A stretch of DNA of 64,000 nucleotides from Tenebrio molitor (Eukaryota; Arthropoda; Insecta; Coleoptera; Tenebrionidae): assembly GCF_963966145.1 (NCBI RefSeq), contig NC_091056.1, forward strand, positions 1,302,001-1,366,000. The letters run 5' to 3'. Below the pieces are notes generated by a model. It saw nothing but the letters and a program-made list of their open reading frames with translations, did no database searches and had not been told where the DNA came from. Of this stretch, positions 29,042 through 39,464 are shown piece after piece (position 1 is the first letter of the stretch; each line of letters begins with the position of its first letter). The position numbers were made by a program, and so were the translations under genes.

Positions 29042-31965
29042 TCAATTTTTGACTGTAAAATAATCTCGCAAACTGGTTTGTCGAGAACTGACATTATTAT
29101 AATAAGCAGTTTCGAAATACATTTCAACATTCTTTATCAAATCAAATGCTATAAAGTCATCTTTCTTTTTTGCAAATATTTTCAGATTCTTTATAGTTTT
29201 GAAGGCTTCCTGATAGGAATTTATGCCATCATCAGCAGTGGCGGCTCGTCAGGGTAGGCAAGGTAGGCACCGCCTACTCAGACTTTGCCAAAGATATAAA
29301 TTTATTCAAGTTAAAATTTATTAATAAATATAATTTAATAACTCTGAAATGTAATTTTTAATTTTTGTTTGTCTACATTATCGAATGTTTTATCCATTAG
29401 CAGCGCGCAATGAATCTCCGCCAATAACTTTGCACTGTCTACCAATACTTTGGCTTGAATCATGTGTGCTACGCTATCGTAAGCGAGGGCAGGCGACTGC
29501 ACGCCTAAGCTAAATTTCATCTGAATTTTGCGAACGTGAGAGATTACCCTCTCTCTCTCTTTTCTCTTTACACTGTGTCAGAGTGAAATTGACGTGAGGG
29601 CAAAATATGTCAATATAGCGTTTAGAAGGCAACTGGATCGGTTGCCTTTGCGGCTTTCCCACCGATTCGTTTTCTACCTAGTCTGGGGCGCATGAGTTGT
29701 TGCTTCATTTTCTTCAAAATTCAGATGATTTTACAGATGTTATAATAAGTACATTTTCATTTATAAAGAATAGACATTTACAAAAAGTAGGTAACTTGGT
29801 ATTGTTAACTTGTATAAACCTCGTGACAAATTAATCAAGGAAAGAAATAAAATCAACTTACTTTTCATTAATAAGCAAACTTGTAACTATTAGTATTATT
29901 ATAAGTTACTGAATAGTAGTTTTATAAACATAATTTTTGTGACCAAAAACATTAATTAATATCTACTGGTGGCAAATTATGTACATAGCCCGTTCGTTAG
30001 AAACTTTCTGATTTCCCAAAATCGTATTAATATAAAAATTGGTGGCCGACTATAATCGACTGCTCCAAGCTCAAATAAAATATTTTCAAAATGGCGACAC
30101 TTCCGGAAATCGACGTCATCTTTGTTTTTTTAAATAGAAAGGCCCCATTTTAATTATAAATTTGGATTCTACGTTAAATTTTGAGTTTAGAACGTCCTTT
30201 TGTTAACACTTATCTGTCATCGTTTTTGACCCACGTCATCTTCTTCTCTAAAAAGCAGGGTTACATGGCTTCATTAAAAAAATATATCTCCTGAACCATT
30301 GCAAATAAATAATTGTTTTTTTGTTTATCGAATTCCTGAAGGTTTGGTCGATCTTTTGCGCTATTAGTGACGTTTTTTTAATGTTTCATTCGCCGACTGC
30401 AATTTTCAAATTTATGTATTGCCGCCTACCCACACGAAGAGGGTACAAGCCGCCACTGATCATCAGTCTCATCCATGTCTTCCAATTCCTCCGTGTCTTC
30501 ATCATCCGATTTTAATTCTACTAACGTGCCATCATCCTGCCTTACTAAATCAGTACCAGAAACATCGACATTGTTATCTTCGGTCGTGAGGGCTTCGTCA
30601 ATATTTATGAAATTGTCAAGATTGTTCGTATCATGATGAGACAATCTACTGTCCTGGATACATTTACATAATTCTGCGATTACGGACAAAGGTAAGTCAT
30701 CTTCTGTATCAAATTCGTCATTTACTTCATGCACGTCATTGTGTCGGGATCCAGACTTCGGAAAACAGTTCATTATTGTTGTTGACGACACTTGCTGCCA
30801 TGCTTTCTTCACGAAATAGATTGCCTCCAACAAATCTATGGACTTTGATAGTTCACTGGCAGAATTGATGCTGTCCACCTTTGACAAGATATGTTTCAAA
30901 ATTAAGGTTCTGTAGAAAGTCTTGAAATTTTGTATGATTCCTTGGTCCAATGGTTGACAGAAAGAGGTAGTATTCGGTGGTAGAAATATGATTTTAATGT
31001 TCGTCAATTTCAAGTCTCTGGGATGCGAACCTGCATTATCCATAAACAACACAATTTTTCGCTTTTGTAGACCAATCTTTCTGTCAAATTGTAGCAACCA
31101 CTCAGTCATAATTTCACCTTTAACAAAGAGTAGTATGGATTAATATGATTGAATTCCAACTTTTACTTTTACCTATCATCCAAGCTTTCTTGTTGAACTT
31201 CCAGGTCACGGGGAGTGAATTAACGTTTAGTTTTTTAAATGCTCGAGGTCTTGCTGCCTTCCCTATAACCGGTTCTTTTTCACCGGACACACTGACGCAG
31301 TGTAACACTGTTAGTCGTTCCTTGGACATTTTTCCACCGGTACACTTTTCCGATTTAAGGACCAATGTTTTATCTGGTAATGCACGGAAAAAAAGTCCTG
31401 TTTCGTCCGCATTATAAACGTTTTGTGGACTGTATCCTCGGAGCAATGTAGGAACTTTGTCAAAGAAAGCTTGAACATCTTCCGAGTTAACACTGGCGGC
31501 CTCTCCAGATACGGCTTTGAATTTGATGTTATGTCGATTTATGAATTTATGCAACCAACCATCAGAAGCAGAAAATTTATTATAACCTAAACGTTCCGCA
31601 ATTTCTTTGGCTTTTGGTCCTGATATTGGAATACACATACTTCTGGCTTTAATAAACCAGTCATAACACAGTTTATCTATGTTCAAACCTTCCGTCTTAA
31701 AGAAACTTCTTTTTTGGTTGACATTCGTATTCGATTGCCATTTCGCGGCAAGCTCTTCTCTCTTCTTTATAATGACAGACGGTTGAGTTTTTCCAATCTT
31801 GAAACGTGCAGCTAGTTCACGTACAGAAAGTTTCTCTACATTATAAACGTCTACTATCTGCATTTTTTCCTTTAAAGTTAAATTATGCCTGTTGTTTGAA
31901 CTCATTTTTAGTTCACTCACTACACATGTACTCGTATTGCACAACTTATCACAAGGGCAACTCAT
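29042..31965 (-). CDS. Tigger transposase, one 55-bp intron, interrupted only by a hAT insertion
   Basis: Exon 1 31965-31173, intron 31118-31172 (GTAAAAGT...AAAG), exon 2 31117 to the hAT at 30458, then resuming at 29227 and ending at the stop at 29042. Domains: CENP-B-type HTH (RHNLTLKEKMQIVDVYNVEK), Tc5-type HTH (KARSMCIPISGPKAKEIAER), DDE_1 core with NADETGLFF, LFMDNAGSHP and CQPLDQGIIQNFK (all three acids present), an acidic linker, and a conserved C-terminus ending RDYFTVKN. Counting one copy of the target duplication, the exons add to 1638 nt, exactly 546 codons including the stop. That is normal Tigger length. A second Met 20 codons in (MSSNNRHN) may be the true start. Confidence 0.85.
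29236..30458. mobile_element. Non-autonomous hAT element in the Tigger gene
   Basis: Ends CAGTGGCGGCT and AGCCGCCACTG; exact 8-bp target duplication ATCATCAG (29228-29235 and 30459-30466). Length 1223 bp. The CAGTGGCGGCT terminus with 8-bp duplication is typical of hAT. A 61-codon minus-strand frame near its left end (29335-29520, SLGVQSPALAYDSV) is unassigned and no transposase core is seen. Confidence 0.9.
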
Positions 31966-32094
31966 GCACTAATAAGAGTAAGTAAAAAAATGCTGATGCA
32001 TGTAAAACGGGGAATTACCCGGCGACTGGCTGTGGCTGGTGGCGACTGCCTTGAGCCGCATCCGTCTAAGAAAGCTTTATTTTCAAAGAGGGGA

Positions 32095-32248
32095 GAAAAA
32101 CTACTGTCCGTGTCCGTTCAACAGAGCGTCCGTTCAATAGAGATGACTTTCTTAACAAACCTATATGAACTAAAACGGTGCCCAAAGAATTGTCCGTTCA
32201 ATAGAGCTGTCCGTTCATAGGAGCTGTCCGTTAAGGGAGCTTTTACTG
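32095..32248 (+). promoter_or_regulatory. Right Tigger end: subterminal GTCCGTTCAATAGAG array
   Basis: Five to six copies of a 15-16 bp unit, (T)GTCCGTTCAATAGAG and variants, in one orientation: a pair near 32103-32140, then copies at about 32190, 32206 and 32222, ending in GGGAGCTTTTACTG. Spacing is near 16 bp in the last run. A regular subterminal array like this is the expected docking site for the CENP-B-type DNA-binding domain of the Tigger transposase. Confidence 0.7.
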
Positions 32249-32318
32249 TACATATTCGTATCAAGAAAAATACAATTTTTACACAATGTCTTGGATGGTT
32301 TCTTTAATTAATTAATTA
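32249..32318. other. Flank of the Tigger insertion
   Basis: AT-rich host sequence right of the Tigger TA; no feature. Confidence 0.3.
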
Positions 32319-32377
32319 AGTTAGTTAATCGGTAAAACTCGTCTGTGATGGATTGGAGGTTTCTAGAAGAATTTTTA
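32319..32377 (+). repeat. Partial duplicate of the MADF-gene first exon start
   Basis: GTTAGTTAATCGGTAAAACT, CGTCTGTGATGGA and TTTCTAGAAGAATTT parallel 33411-33472 at roughly 85% identity, including the start codon. It is then cut off by (TAA)n. Either an old tandem duplication or an unusually long target duplication around the insertion at 32378-33410. Confidence 0.6.
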
Positions 32378-33410
32378 ATAATAATAATAATGACCTTTTA
32401 TTAACGGGGACCCTCTACATTAATATAAAGAATGAAATAATAAGAATTAAGAATGTTAAAAAATTAATTACAATTTATTAACAAAAATTACACAATATTA
32501 AACATAGAAAATCAGAAAATAATTATGATTATGAAAGTGCTATAAATAATAGTTATTTATTATACAAGACGATAAAATTGTACTTTATCTTTGAGAGCGT
32601 TTTTTAACGTCGAAACGTACGCTAATAATTATGCTCGAGAAGATAATGAGATTTTATCGTCATGTGTAATACAACATTTTTTTCAGGACTTCAAGTTCAA
32701 GGAAAAATAAAATTTCAAAGAAAATTATGTAATTATGTTATTAATATAGATTTCATACATATTTAATAATTGAATAAAAAAAGTTAAAACATTTTATCTA
32801 CCCTTGCGGTTAAAGTGCTACTTTATCTACTCAAAAGAGTTGATAAAAACATAGTTTAACATCTGATATAGAAAAAATATCATTTAATTTAAAATTTAGA
32901 ACATCTCAGAGAAAATACTGTTGGAGCCAGAAACACCGTTGGGTTTTTCCATCCCTCAAACACCTGAGACCAACCAGCTACTCTGGCCGAGGGCACCAAA
33001 TTGGGTTTTTCCTCGGTACCTGCACCCCGTACATAAATATGTACTGTCACGAGCAATAAATTTTGGTCGTCAAGGTCATTTTAAAATTTAGTTAGATTGT
33101 CACAAATTTAAAAAAATTTCCTGCCTGATTATGTCCATGTCAACAAAGTGTCAAAAAATGAGAAAAAAAAAACAATTAATGTCATACAATATGATGATAA
33201 GTTATGATATTTACGACTGTTTTACAATGGAGCATTTTCGATTGCGTCAAAGAATGACCTTGACGACCAAAATTTAGTGCTCGCGACAGTAGCTTGTTCA
33301 TAGTTAGTATTTAAGAGTTGTTATTGTAACTTCCCTGAAGAAAGCTGACGAATACATCTCAATCAACACATTTTATTTATTCTATCGAATAAATTAATAT
33401 AGTGCGAAGT
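32378..33410 (-). mobile_element. Probable minus-oriented retro-insertion with (TAA)n tail
   Basis: Starts with TTAATAATAATAATAATGACC, i.e. on the minus strand a 3' end ...GGTCATTATTATTATT. No open frame; carries a MITE at 33042-33291. Flanked by the duplicated MADF 5' sequence on both sides. Identity of the parent element not determined. Confidence 0.4.
33042..33291. mobile_element. MITE, 250 bp (TACTGTC..GAGCA ends)
   Basis: 33042-33082 and the reverse complement of 33250-33291 share TTTTGGTCGTCAAGGTCATT and TACTGTCNCGAGCA with few differences, about 40-bp TIRs. Non-coding interior. Confidence 0.8.
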
Positions 33411-33440
33411 CAGTTAATTAATCGGTAAAATTCGTCTGTG

Positions 33441-33655
33441 ATGGAGTGCAAAAGGTTTTTAGAGGAATTTATCGAGATCTATCGCGAGCAGCCGTGTTTG
33501 TGGCTTAAATCGAAGGATTACTCAAACAAAAGCAAAAAACGCAAGCTACGAATTACTGCTAAACAAATGACGGGAAGTCCAACCAGATGCCACTATCGAA
33601 GGATAAAAAAAAAATAAACAGCATAAGAATCGCCTTTAGAAGGGAGTTAAAGAAG
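33441..33655 (+). pseudogene. MADF-domain protein of a PIF/Harbinger element, exon 1
   Basis: ATG 33441. RFLEEFIEIYREQPCLWLKS is the start of a MADF (Myb/SANT-like) domain; after a frameshift in an A-run at 33606-33614 the frame continues KKINSIRIAFRRELKK, the domain's third helix. The exon ends at a GTTAGT donor in phase 0 and joins exon 2 at 35161. MADF partners of PIF/Harbinger elements assist transposase import and end recognition. The intron to exon 2 is 1.5 kb because a Tc1 element sits in it. Confidence 0.75.
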
Positions 33656-33671
33656 GTTAGTAACATAATTA

Positions 33672-35115
33672 CACTGCCGCTCAAAAAATTCCGGACACCC
33701 TCCAAATTGTCGATTTCATTTATGGAAAGTCATAGAATATCTAAAATTGTATTAATAAATATAAAACATCAACTTAACACTAAAAAACAAAGTTAACACA
33801 AAATAAATTAACAAGAAAATTGAAGAGTTAGAAATTAACATGTTATGAATATCTTGAAACAGTACTGCCAAATTAAAGTTAATATCGCGTGTTGCCACCA
33901 CGAGCTCTAATCACTTTCCTTAGTCGATTAGGCATGCTTTCAATTAGAGTGGATAGGTAATCTTGAGTTATTTGTGCCCATTCTTCCTCCGACGCCACTC
34001 TTAAGTCGTTTAAGTTCTCTGGTCGGGGTTGGCGACGTCTGACTCTTCGGGAAAGAAAATTCCAGACGAGCTCAATGGGATTCAAGTCGGGACTACACGC
34101 TGGCCACGGAAGACGTTGTACACCAACTTGTTCTAAATACTGGTCAACAATTCTAGCTCTGTGCGGACGGGCGTTATCATCCATTAAGAGAAAATTCTCT
34201 CCGATAAATGGCGCATAGGGAACCACATGTGGTTCTAAACATTCAAGAATGTACCTATGTGCCGTCATTGCGCCGTTCTCAACAAAAATCAAATCGGTGC
34301 AAGCGTCTAAAGAGATACCACCCCAAACCATTAAATCCAGTTCTGGGAGACATGCAGCATTGACCAAACGTTCTCTCACCTAGACTCAGCCGTGAAGGCT
34401 TCTCCATTCATTCACACCCCAATTCACATATTGGAGTGCAAACTCTAGTCGTGCTCTTCGATGTGCTGCAGTTAGTCTAGGGCCTGTAGCTGGTGATCTC
34501 GAAGACAGACCTCCTTCTCTAAGTCTCCTCCGCACTGTTTGCTCTGAAATTGTGACTCCACGAGCAGCAGCTAGTCGTCCAGCAAGAATATTTGCTGGCA
34601 GTCCCCTATCTCGCAGCACAGAGAGATGGAGAAAACGGTCATCCCGGTCATTTGTTGACCGTCTACGGCCAGATCCGGGCCTTCTGGTAAATTTATATGT
34701 CTTACGGAAGCGGGAGAGAGTGTCTTACACAGTACTTCGGGCTATGTTAAGATGTTGTGCAATATACCGCACACTTCGGCCATCGTTGTTTAAAGCAACA
34801 ATTTGAGCTGAAATTTCAAGCAGCATCTTATGCAAATGAGTATACAATCTGACATGTAAAATTCAGCTGTCATAAAACATTAACTTAAGTAAAAACCAAC
34901 TTGATAAGCAAACAATTTTAAATAGGGCTAAAGTGAAAAATTGATTAAAATCAAGAAGTTCCTAAAAAAAAAACAATGTAGGCATCACGTTTTTTGCCCA
35001 AGACACTATAATAGACATAGTTAATTAATAATATGACTTGAAATTATGAAAATAAAAAAATTAAGTCGTTTAAATTTCCAAAATTTAGGTGTCCGGAATT
35101 TTTTGAGCGGCAGTG
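33672..35115 (-). mobile_element. Tc1-like element, 1444 bp
   Basis: Ends CACTGCCGCTCAAAAAATTC and its reverse complement (28 bp TIRs through CCGGACACC), flanked by TA at 33670-33671 and 35116-35117. It contains a single transposase gene on the minus strand. It lies in an intron of the MADF gene, so it need not have killed that gene when it landed. Confidence 0.9.
33879..34830 (-). pseudogene. Tc1 transposase (DD34E), internally deleted
   Basis: From about 34830: a paired-type HTH (QIVALNNDGRSVRYIAQHLN), one in-frame TAA where Cys/Tyr would fit (NIARSTV-stop-DTLSRF, near 34730), the second HTH (ILAGRLAAARGVTISEQTVR), then WGVNEWR. Immediately after, two stops and a deletion remove the segment that normally holds the first catalytic Asp (FTDES box). 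The frame resumes with RERLVNAACLPEL, LMVWGGIS, LLMDDNARPHRARI (second Asp), and CSPDLNPIELVWNFL (Glu), ending normally at 33879. Two of three catalytic acids remain. Recently active family judging from the quality of the rest. Confidence 0.85.
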
Positions 35116-35160
35116 TATTTACCGATTTCTGCAGTCGTATAGAATCTGTTTTAATTGTAG

Positions 35161-35310
35161 GTACAGGAATCAAAACGTACAGGGTCAGGAGCAGACAATG
35201 TTTATGAACCGACCTTATGGTACTACGACTTCATGATGTTTACAGCACAATCTGAGACTGGGAGGAAAGGAATCTCAAATGATGAAGACGAAGATCTTGA
35301 GAGCAACAGT
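35161..35310 (+). pseudogene. MADF-domain protein, exon 2
   Basis: Opens after a TTGTAG acceptor, in phase with exon 1: VQESKRTGSGADNVYEPTLW and YYDFMMF close the MADF domain (the vYePtLWyyd motif is diagnostic). An acidic tail DEDEDLESNS ends at a GTAAGT donor, phase 0. The following exon is found 8.3 kb away at 43590, in matching phase. Confidence 0.75.
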
Positions 35311-35529
35311 GTAAGTAAACAGCATGTATTTAGTTCAACAACGCAGGTCTACACTGATTTCGATGTTTGCATAAAATTGACAGTTTTTGAACAATTTCGA
35401 CCCCCTGATTACGAAAATTATTTTGGTTTTGCGCTATCACGTCTAGTTTTTTCGTAATTCGTTTTTTCTTAAAATTGGAATGTTCACCTAGAATGAATGA
35501 ATTAATTCAAAATTTCGATATTGTATGGG
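35311..35529. other. Intron remnant of the MADF gene
   Basis: AT-rich sequence between the exon 2 donor and the pogo insertion. No motif other than the GTAAGT donor at 35311. Confidence 0.4.
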
Positions 35530-36228
35530 AGAGTCGGGAGGTTTGGGTCAATTTTCACTGTTGAATTTTTATTTAATTTTTGTAATCGAATTCATAGCTC
35601 AATTATACAGCATCGCGTAGAGCATATATTATAGAATCTGTGTAAATAATTTGAAATAGGACACTGTAACTTTCAAAAAAGTTATTTGAAAAACTGTCGG
35701 GCATGTACATTTGACCCAAGTGTCCCTTAGTGTGGGAGGTTTGGGTAGGTAGTGGGGGATGTTTGGATATGTAGTCATTCATGTGAAAAATTGTTTTTAA
35801 TGATGGTAACATCCGAAGTAGGAACATAGCCAAATATTTGCAAGTAAATGCCTAACATAACGAACATAAAAATTATGAAAATAAAAACCACAGTGAACAC
35901 ATGAAACACATCCTCACATAAAAAATTAAACAGACTTGCGCTGGCTGTTCTCCTAGCAGGTTTAGAACTCTAAGATAAATAATAAAATGTAGATAAAAAA
36001 TAAAATTTGTTACACAGTGTAGGACTGGTAATGGTAATCTCAACATAAATTAACGTAAATGCTTAATAAAAGTTAAATCAATTCCGAAGGCTTTATGTTG
36101 CACAGACCGGCTAGTATCTCCATCTTAAACTGGAGGTGGTAGTCGCAGCACAATATTTCCAAAATTGATGTCATCTACTTTATCTTCATTTTCCGGAAAA
36201 AAGAAAGTGAGTGAATTACCTCTTCTTC

Positions 36229-38423
36229 TCATAAAGTTGACCGAACATTTTGCATTGCTGTGTATGTTTTCGACTCTAGTCCTACATAATGAATATCAGG
36301 CGACACTTTTCGATTGCTTTCAGTTGAAAATCTGACTACAATGTAGTCTCCAGAATTCAGTCCATTGACAGAGTGGTCAAAATCCCTGTCTAGCTCTTCA
36401 GGGACGTAATTGGATTCGCCAGAACTCACATTTGAGCAGCTAATGTCGCTATCCTCACTCTCAGATTTTTTTCTCCTTTTAGTTAAAGTCTTGGTCTTCA
36501 ATGATTGCTTCTGCTGTTTCGCGATCTCGCTTTCGTCTATGTCAATTAAAACATTCCTTTTTGCACTTTTCCGAGTCTTCAACATTTTATTATTTTCCTG
36601 TCTTTCAAGCTCTTCTTTCTCGGGATTCTCAGTCAATATCCTGGTCTTACCTGGTTTGCGTCCTTTGTTCGTTACTTTCCTTGGTTTTGCTTTTGGAAAA
36701 GGTCTAATCATTTCTGGAGTTAGTTTGATGTCGCTTGTTATAACAATTTTTGGTGTCCTCGGTTGAGCTGTTGTTGATACTGCATCAGGCTGCAATGTAA
36801 TATCACAGTATACCTTCTAAGCAGTAGTCGCACTCCGCAAAATCTTTGTATTCAGTTGTAAGTCCGCGCTAGTTACTGCGCATAAGAGATCCAATACCCC
36901 CGATTTCAATTCCTGTCCGTAACGTTTAATTTAATGTAAAACGCCTGTTAAATTCATTGCGCAGTAACTTGCGCGAAAGCACAACTGTTTCAGAAAACAT
37001 CAAAGTGCCGACGTCGAGTGAGACTACTGCTTAGAAGGTATACTGTGGTAATATTCGCTTGATTTTCCGGTGTGTGGTTTGGCGATCTTTTTTCATGTTC
37101 TTGATCGACACTTCGTTGAGAATCATTTGCTTCAGTCTCTATCTCAAAAAGTGTATGATTTTCTAAAGCAGGATTTTCTCTGTCTGTAACAGATGACGTC
37201 AGAAAATCTGCCTCCGAAAATATGTCAACATCAAGTGGATGAATTCCTGATTTCTTAAATCCTGACAGGATGTTTTGTCTTGACATTGCTTTATCGAAAG
37301 CAGTCTTGATCAACTCCGGTAGGTGATAAATAGTAAACGTCTTACCAGGATTAGAGGTCATCCAGGCAGAAGTTGCACCGTTGTAATATGCCTTGAAGGG
37401 TCCGTATACAGAAACGTCCAAAGGTTGTAATCGATGGCTGCAATGCGGTGGGAAGGTGAGCAAATGCACACCATTTGATTTTGCCAGAGAGACGACATCA
37501 AGGTTCACGTGACTTTCGTGATTATCCAATAAGAACAGGCACGGATTCTTCCTTGTAGCTCCCGAATATTTGATAAAATGTACCATTACCAGAACAAAAT
37601 TTTCTTTGGTCATCCATCCACTTGAACAAGCTAAACCTAGAGTGTTCTCAGGGGCGTTCATAATCATGTGATCTTTAAATCTCTTCAAAGGAGAAACTAT
37701 AGCAGGAGGCAAAGTGTTTCCTGCAGCATTAATAAAGCAGCATACCGTAATTAATTTGCCTCTTTCTCCACTTGTTACCTGCCCCACTTGTTTCTGTCCT
37801 TTCATGGCAATGACTCTTGAAGGCTTATGAACAGTGGTGCAGCCCGTTTCGTCTAGATTGAAAATATTTTCGGCCGAAAATTTATGCTTATCCAATATAA
37901 ACTTCAGATTTTCGAAGAACATACCAACATTGTGTTTATTAAAGCTTGTCGATCTTCCCAAACTAGTAGCTTCTGGTTGCCTCAACGACAGGTCTTTATT
38001 GCGGTCCATCAATCCTAACAACCAATCTCGTCCAGCAGATTTATGTTCATCCCATTCCCGTGGGTAAGCAATTCCCAATCGCTTAGCGAATTCGTATGCA
38101 AAGACTCTTGTTTGCTTAGTATCTAAGCCATAATGCATTTTACTGCACGTTTGCAAGTATTCGCAAAGAAGTTTCTCCCGTTCCGCATTGAAAACTTGTC
38201 GAGATGAAGAATTGGCTTCATATTCGTAATTGTCCTGCTCCTCCACAGGAAGACTTTTAGCTTTCTTCACATGTCGCTGTAGTGATGAAAAGCTGAAGCC
38301 CAAATCGTCAGCCACTCGCCTAATTTTCATTCCATCTTTAAGAACGCAGGTGACGGCAAATTTAATTTGCTCTTTGGTTTTTCGAGATCTTTCAGTTTTT
38401 TTAGTGTATTTCCGCGGCATCAT
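36229..38423 (-). CDS. Pogo-type transposase, open except for a 244-bp MITE
   Basis: Start at 38423. Domains: psq-type HTH (KEQIKFAVTCVLKDGMKIRR, LGFSFSSLQRHVK), CENP-B-type block (FAKRLGIAYPREW, DWLLGLMDRN), DDE_1 core with FNLDETGCTTV, LFLLDNHESH and RLQPLDVSVYGPFK, then after the MITE the family tail TPEMIRPFPKA, RKPGKTRILTENPEK and a C-terminal GDYIVVRFS...IHYVGLESKT module. Taking one copy of the duplicated target, 38423-37048 plus 36796-36229 equals 1944 nt, exactly 648 codons. No other lesion is visible, so this copy was probably functional until the MITE arrived. Confidence 0.85.
36804..37047. mobile_element. MITE (244 bp) inside the pogo transposase
   Basis: 32-bp TIRs with one mismatch (CACAGTATACCTTCTAAGCA...). 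Exact 7-bp target duplication GTAATAT at 36797-36803 and 37048-37054. An inner 11-bp inverted pair (GTTACTGCGCA / TGCGCAGTAAC) is also present. Not related to the other MITEs in the window by TIR. Confidence 0.9.
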
Positions 38424-38506
38424 ACTCAGCCTGCACTGTAAGAGGCAAGAATTGATAAATGATTGGTATCGCTATACAACCTACTGATTTTAGTTGAATA
38501 AGTGTA

Positions 38507-38545
38507 TGACCCAAACCTCCCTTATTATGCGGGAGGTTTGGGTCA
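38507..38545. repeat. Perfect 15-bp hairpin TGACCCAAACCTCCC
   Basis: The two arms are exact reverse complements separated by 9 nt (TTATTATGC). The arm matches the element's subterminal repeat; the arrangement places two binding units head to head 84 bp upstream of the pogo start codon. Confidence 0.8.
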
Positions 38546-38590
38546 TGATTCAAACATCCCACACTTTGCTGACTCATACCTCCCACTGAT

Positions 38591-38913
38591 ACAAAATGTT
38601 CCTAAATAAATTGCTTAATTTTTTTTTGTTAATTGTGAAAAAACCTGACGTGATACAAAAAAATGAAGGGTATTTTTGTAATAAGGGCTCCAATATTATA
38701 CAAAATCAGTTATCAAAATCAAAACATCGATTAAAAAGTTTTGTTTTGCAGGCCTGTGAATTTAACAACGTTAGTTACATTAGACAAAATTAACTTAGTG
38801 TTATGATATCATATTTTCTTGAAACGAAACTTTTCCATTACTGTTGAAGTAGGTGCGATAAGCATTCCTTACAATTTTTGCTGAAGTAGATGCATTTGTT
38901 AATCTTGCCTTCT
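38591..38913. other. Harbinger noncoding sequence
   Basis: AT-rich, lying between the pogo insertion and the transposase 3' end; no gene supported. Confidence 0.35.
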
Positions 38914-39425
38914 TCAAACTGAGCATGTTTCCAATTCCAAATCCGGTACAACAAGTCCATTGACATGATCTTCGTGGTCAAGTAAAGAATCCGTTATGTA
39001 ATTCTTTGTTGATATTTTGCGCAAAAAATTATGGAGAGCACAACATGCAAGCACCACAGCATCTACGTTTGAAACATTGATAGAAATAGGTGTCAAAAAT
39101 ACTCTAAACCGCGATGCCAGAATACCAAATGCGTTCTCAACCACGCGTCGAGCCCTTGACAGTCGATAGGTAAAAAATTTTTCGTCATGAGTTATTATTT
39201 CTTTGCGAGTATGGTTTCATTAAATTTTTCATCAATGGGAAGGCCTCATCACCTATAAACACACATGGTACTATTGTATCTCCGTGTGGAAGCTTGATTG
39301 GACTTGGTATTTTCAATTGTTTAGACTACAATCGCTTATAAATTCCTGTATTGCTCCATATTTCACTGTCGGATACACGACCATTCGTACCAGTATGAAC
39401 ATAGATAAACTCGTGGTTCGCATTT
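38914..39425 (-). pseudogene. PIF/Harbinger transposase, C-terminal part
   Basis: Reads, from 39425, ANHEFIYVHTGTNGRVSDSE, then IPSPIKLPHGDTIVPCVFIG-DEAFPL (second catalytic Asp), KPYSQR, a frameshift with FFTYRLSRARR, and VVENAFGILASRFRVF (Glu) to the end at 38914 (VLACCALHNFLRK). Two small lesions. It begins exactly where a non-LTR retrotransposon tail ends (39431), and its missing upstream half is found beyond that retrotransposon at 43277-43525 and 44296-44686. Confidence 0.8.
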
Positions 39426-39427
39426 AC

Positions 39428-39430
<3 letters not shown>

Positions 39431-39464
<34 letters not shown>
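39431..39464. repeat. (ATT)n microsatellite, retrotransposon tail
   Basis: About eleven ATT units. On the minus strand it is the AAT-type tail of the retrotransposon; it forms the junction with the Harbinger exon. Confidence 0.85.

Larger units (their letters stand above)
28860..32248 (-). mobile_element. End-to-end Tigger (pogo-superfamily) transposon
   Basis: Both ends read CAGTAAAAGCTCCC in inverted orientation, the canonical Tigger terminus, and both are flanked by TA (28858-28859 and 32249-32250). It contains one transposase gene on the minus strand plus a 1.2-kb hAT element inside that gene; without the hAT it would be about 2.16 kb. Both ends carry GTCCGTTCAA-type subterminal repeats. 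Confidence 0.9.
35530..38590 (-). mobile_element. Second pogo-superfamily element with GGGAGGTTTGGGTCA ends
   Basis: The left end reads AGTCGGGAGGTTTGGGTCA at about 35530 and the right end, reverse-complemented, AGTGGGAGGTATGAGTCA at about 38590. Variants of GGGAGGTTTGGGT/GGGATGTTTG recur within 250 bp of both ends, as subterminal repeats. One transposase gene lies between, split by a MITE. It interrupts the long intron of the MADF gene. Confidence 0.65.

Noticed and set aside
30321..30515. Plus-strand ORF across the right hAT end
   Set aside because: Spans the hAT/Tigger junction and is antisense to the Tigger exon; not a gene.
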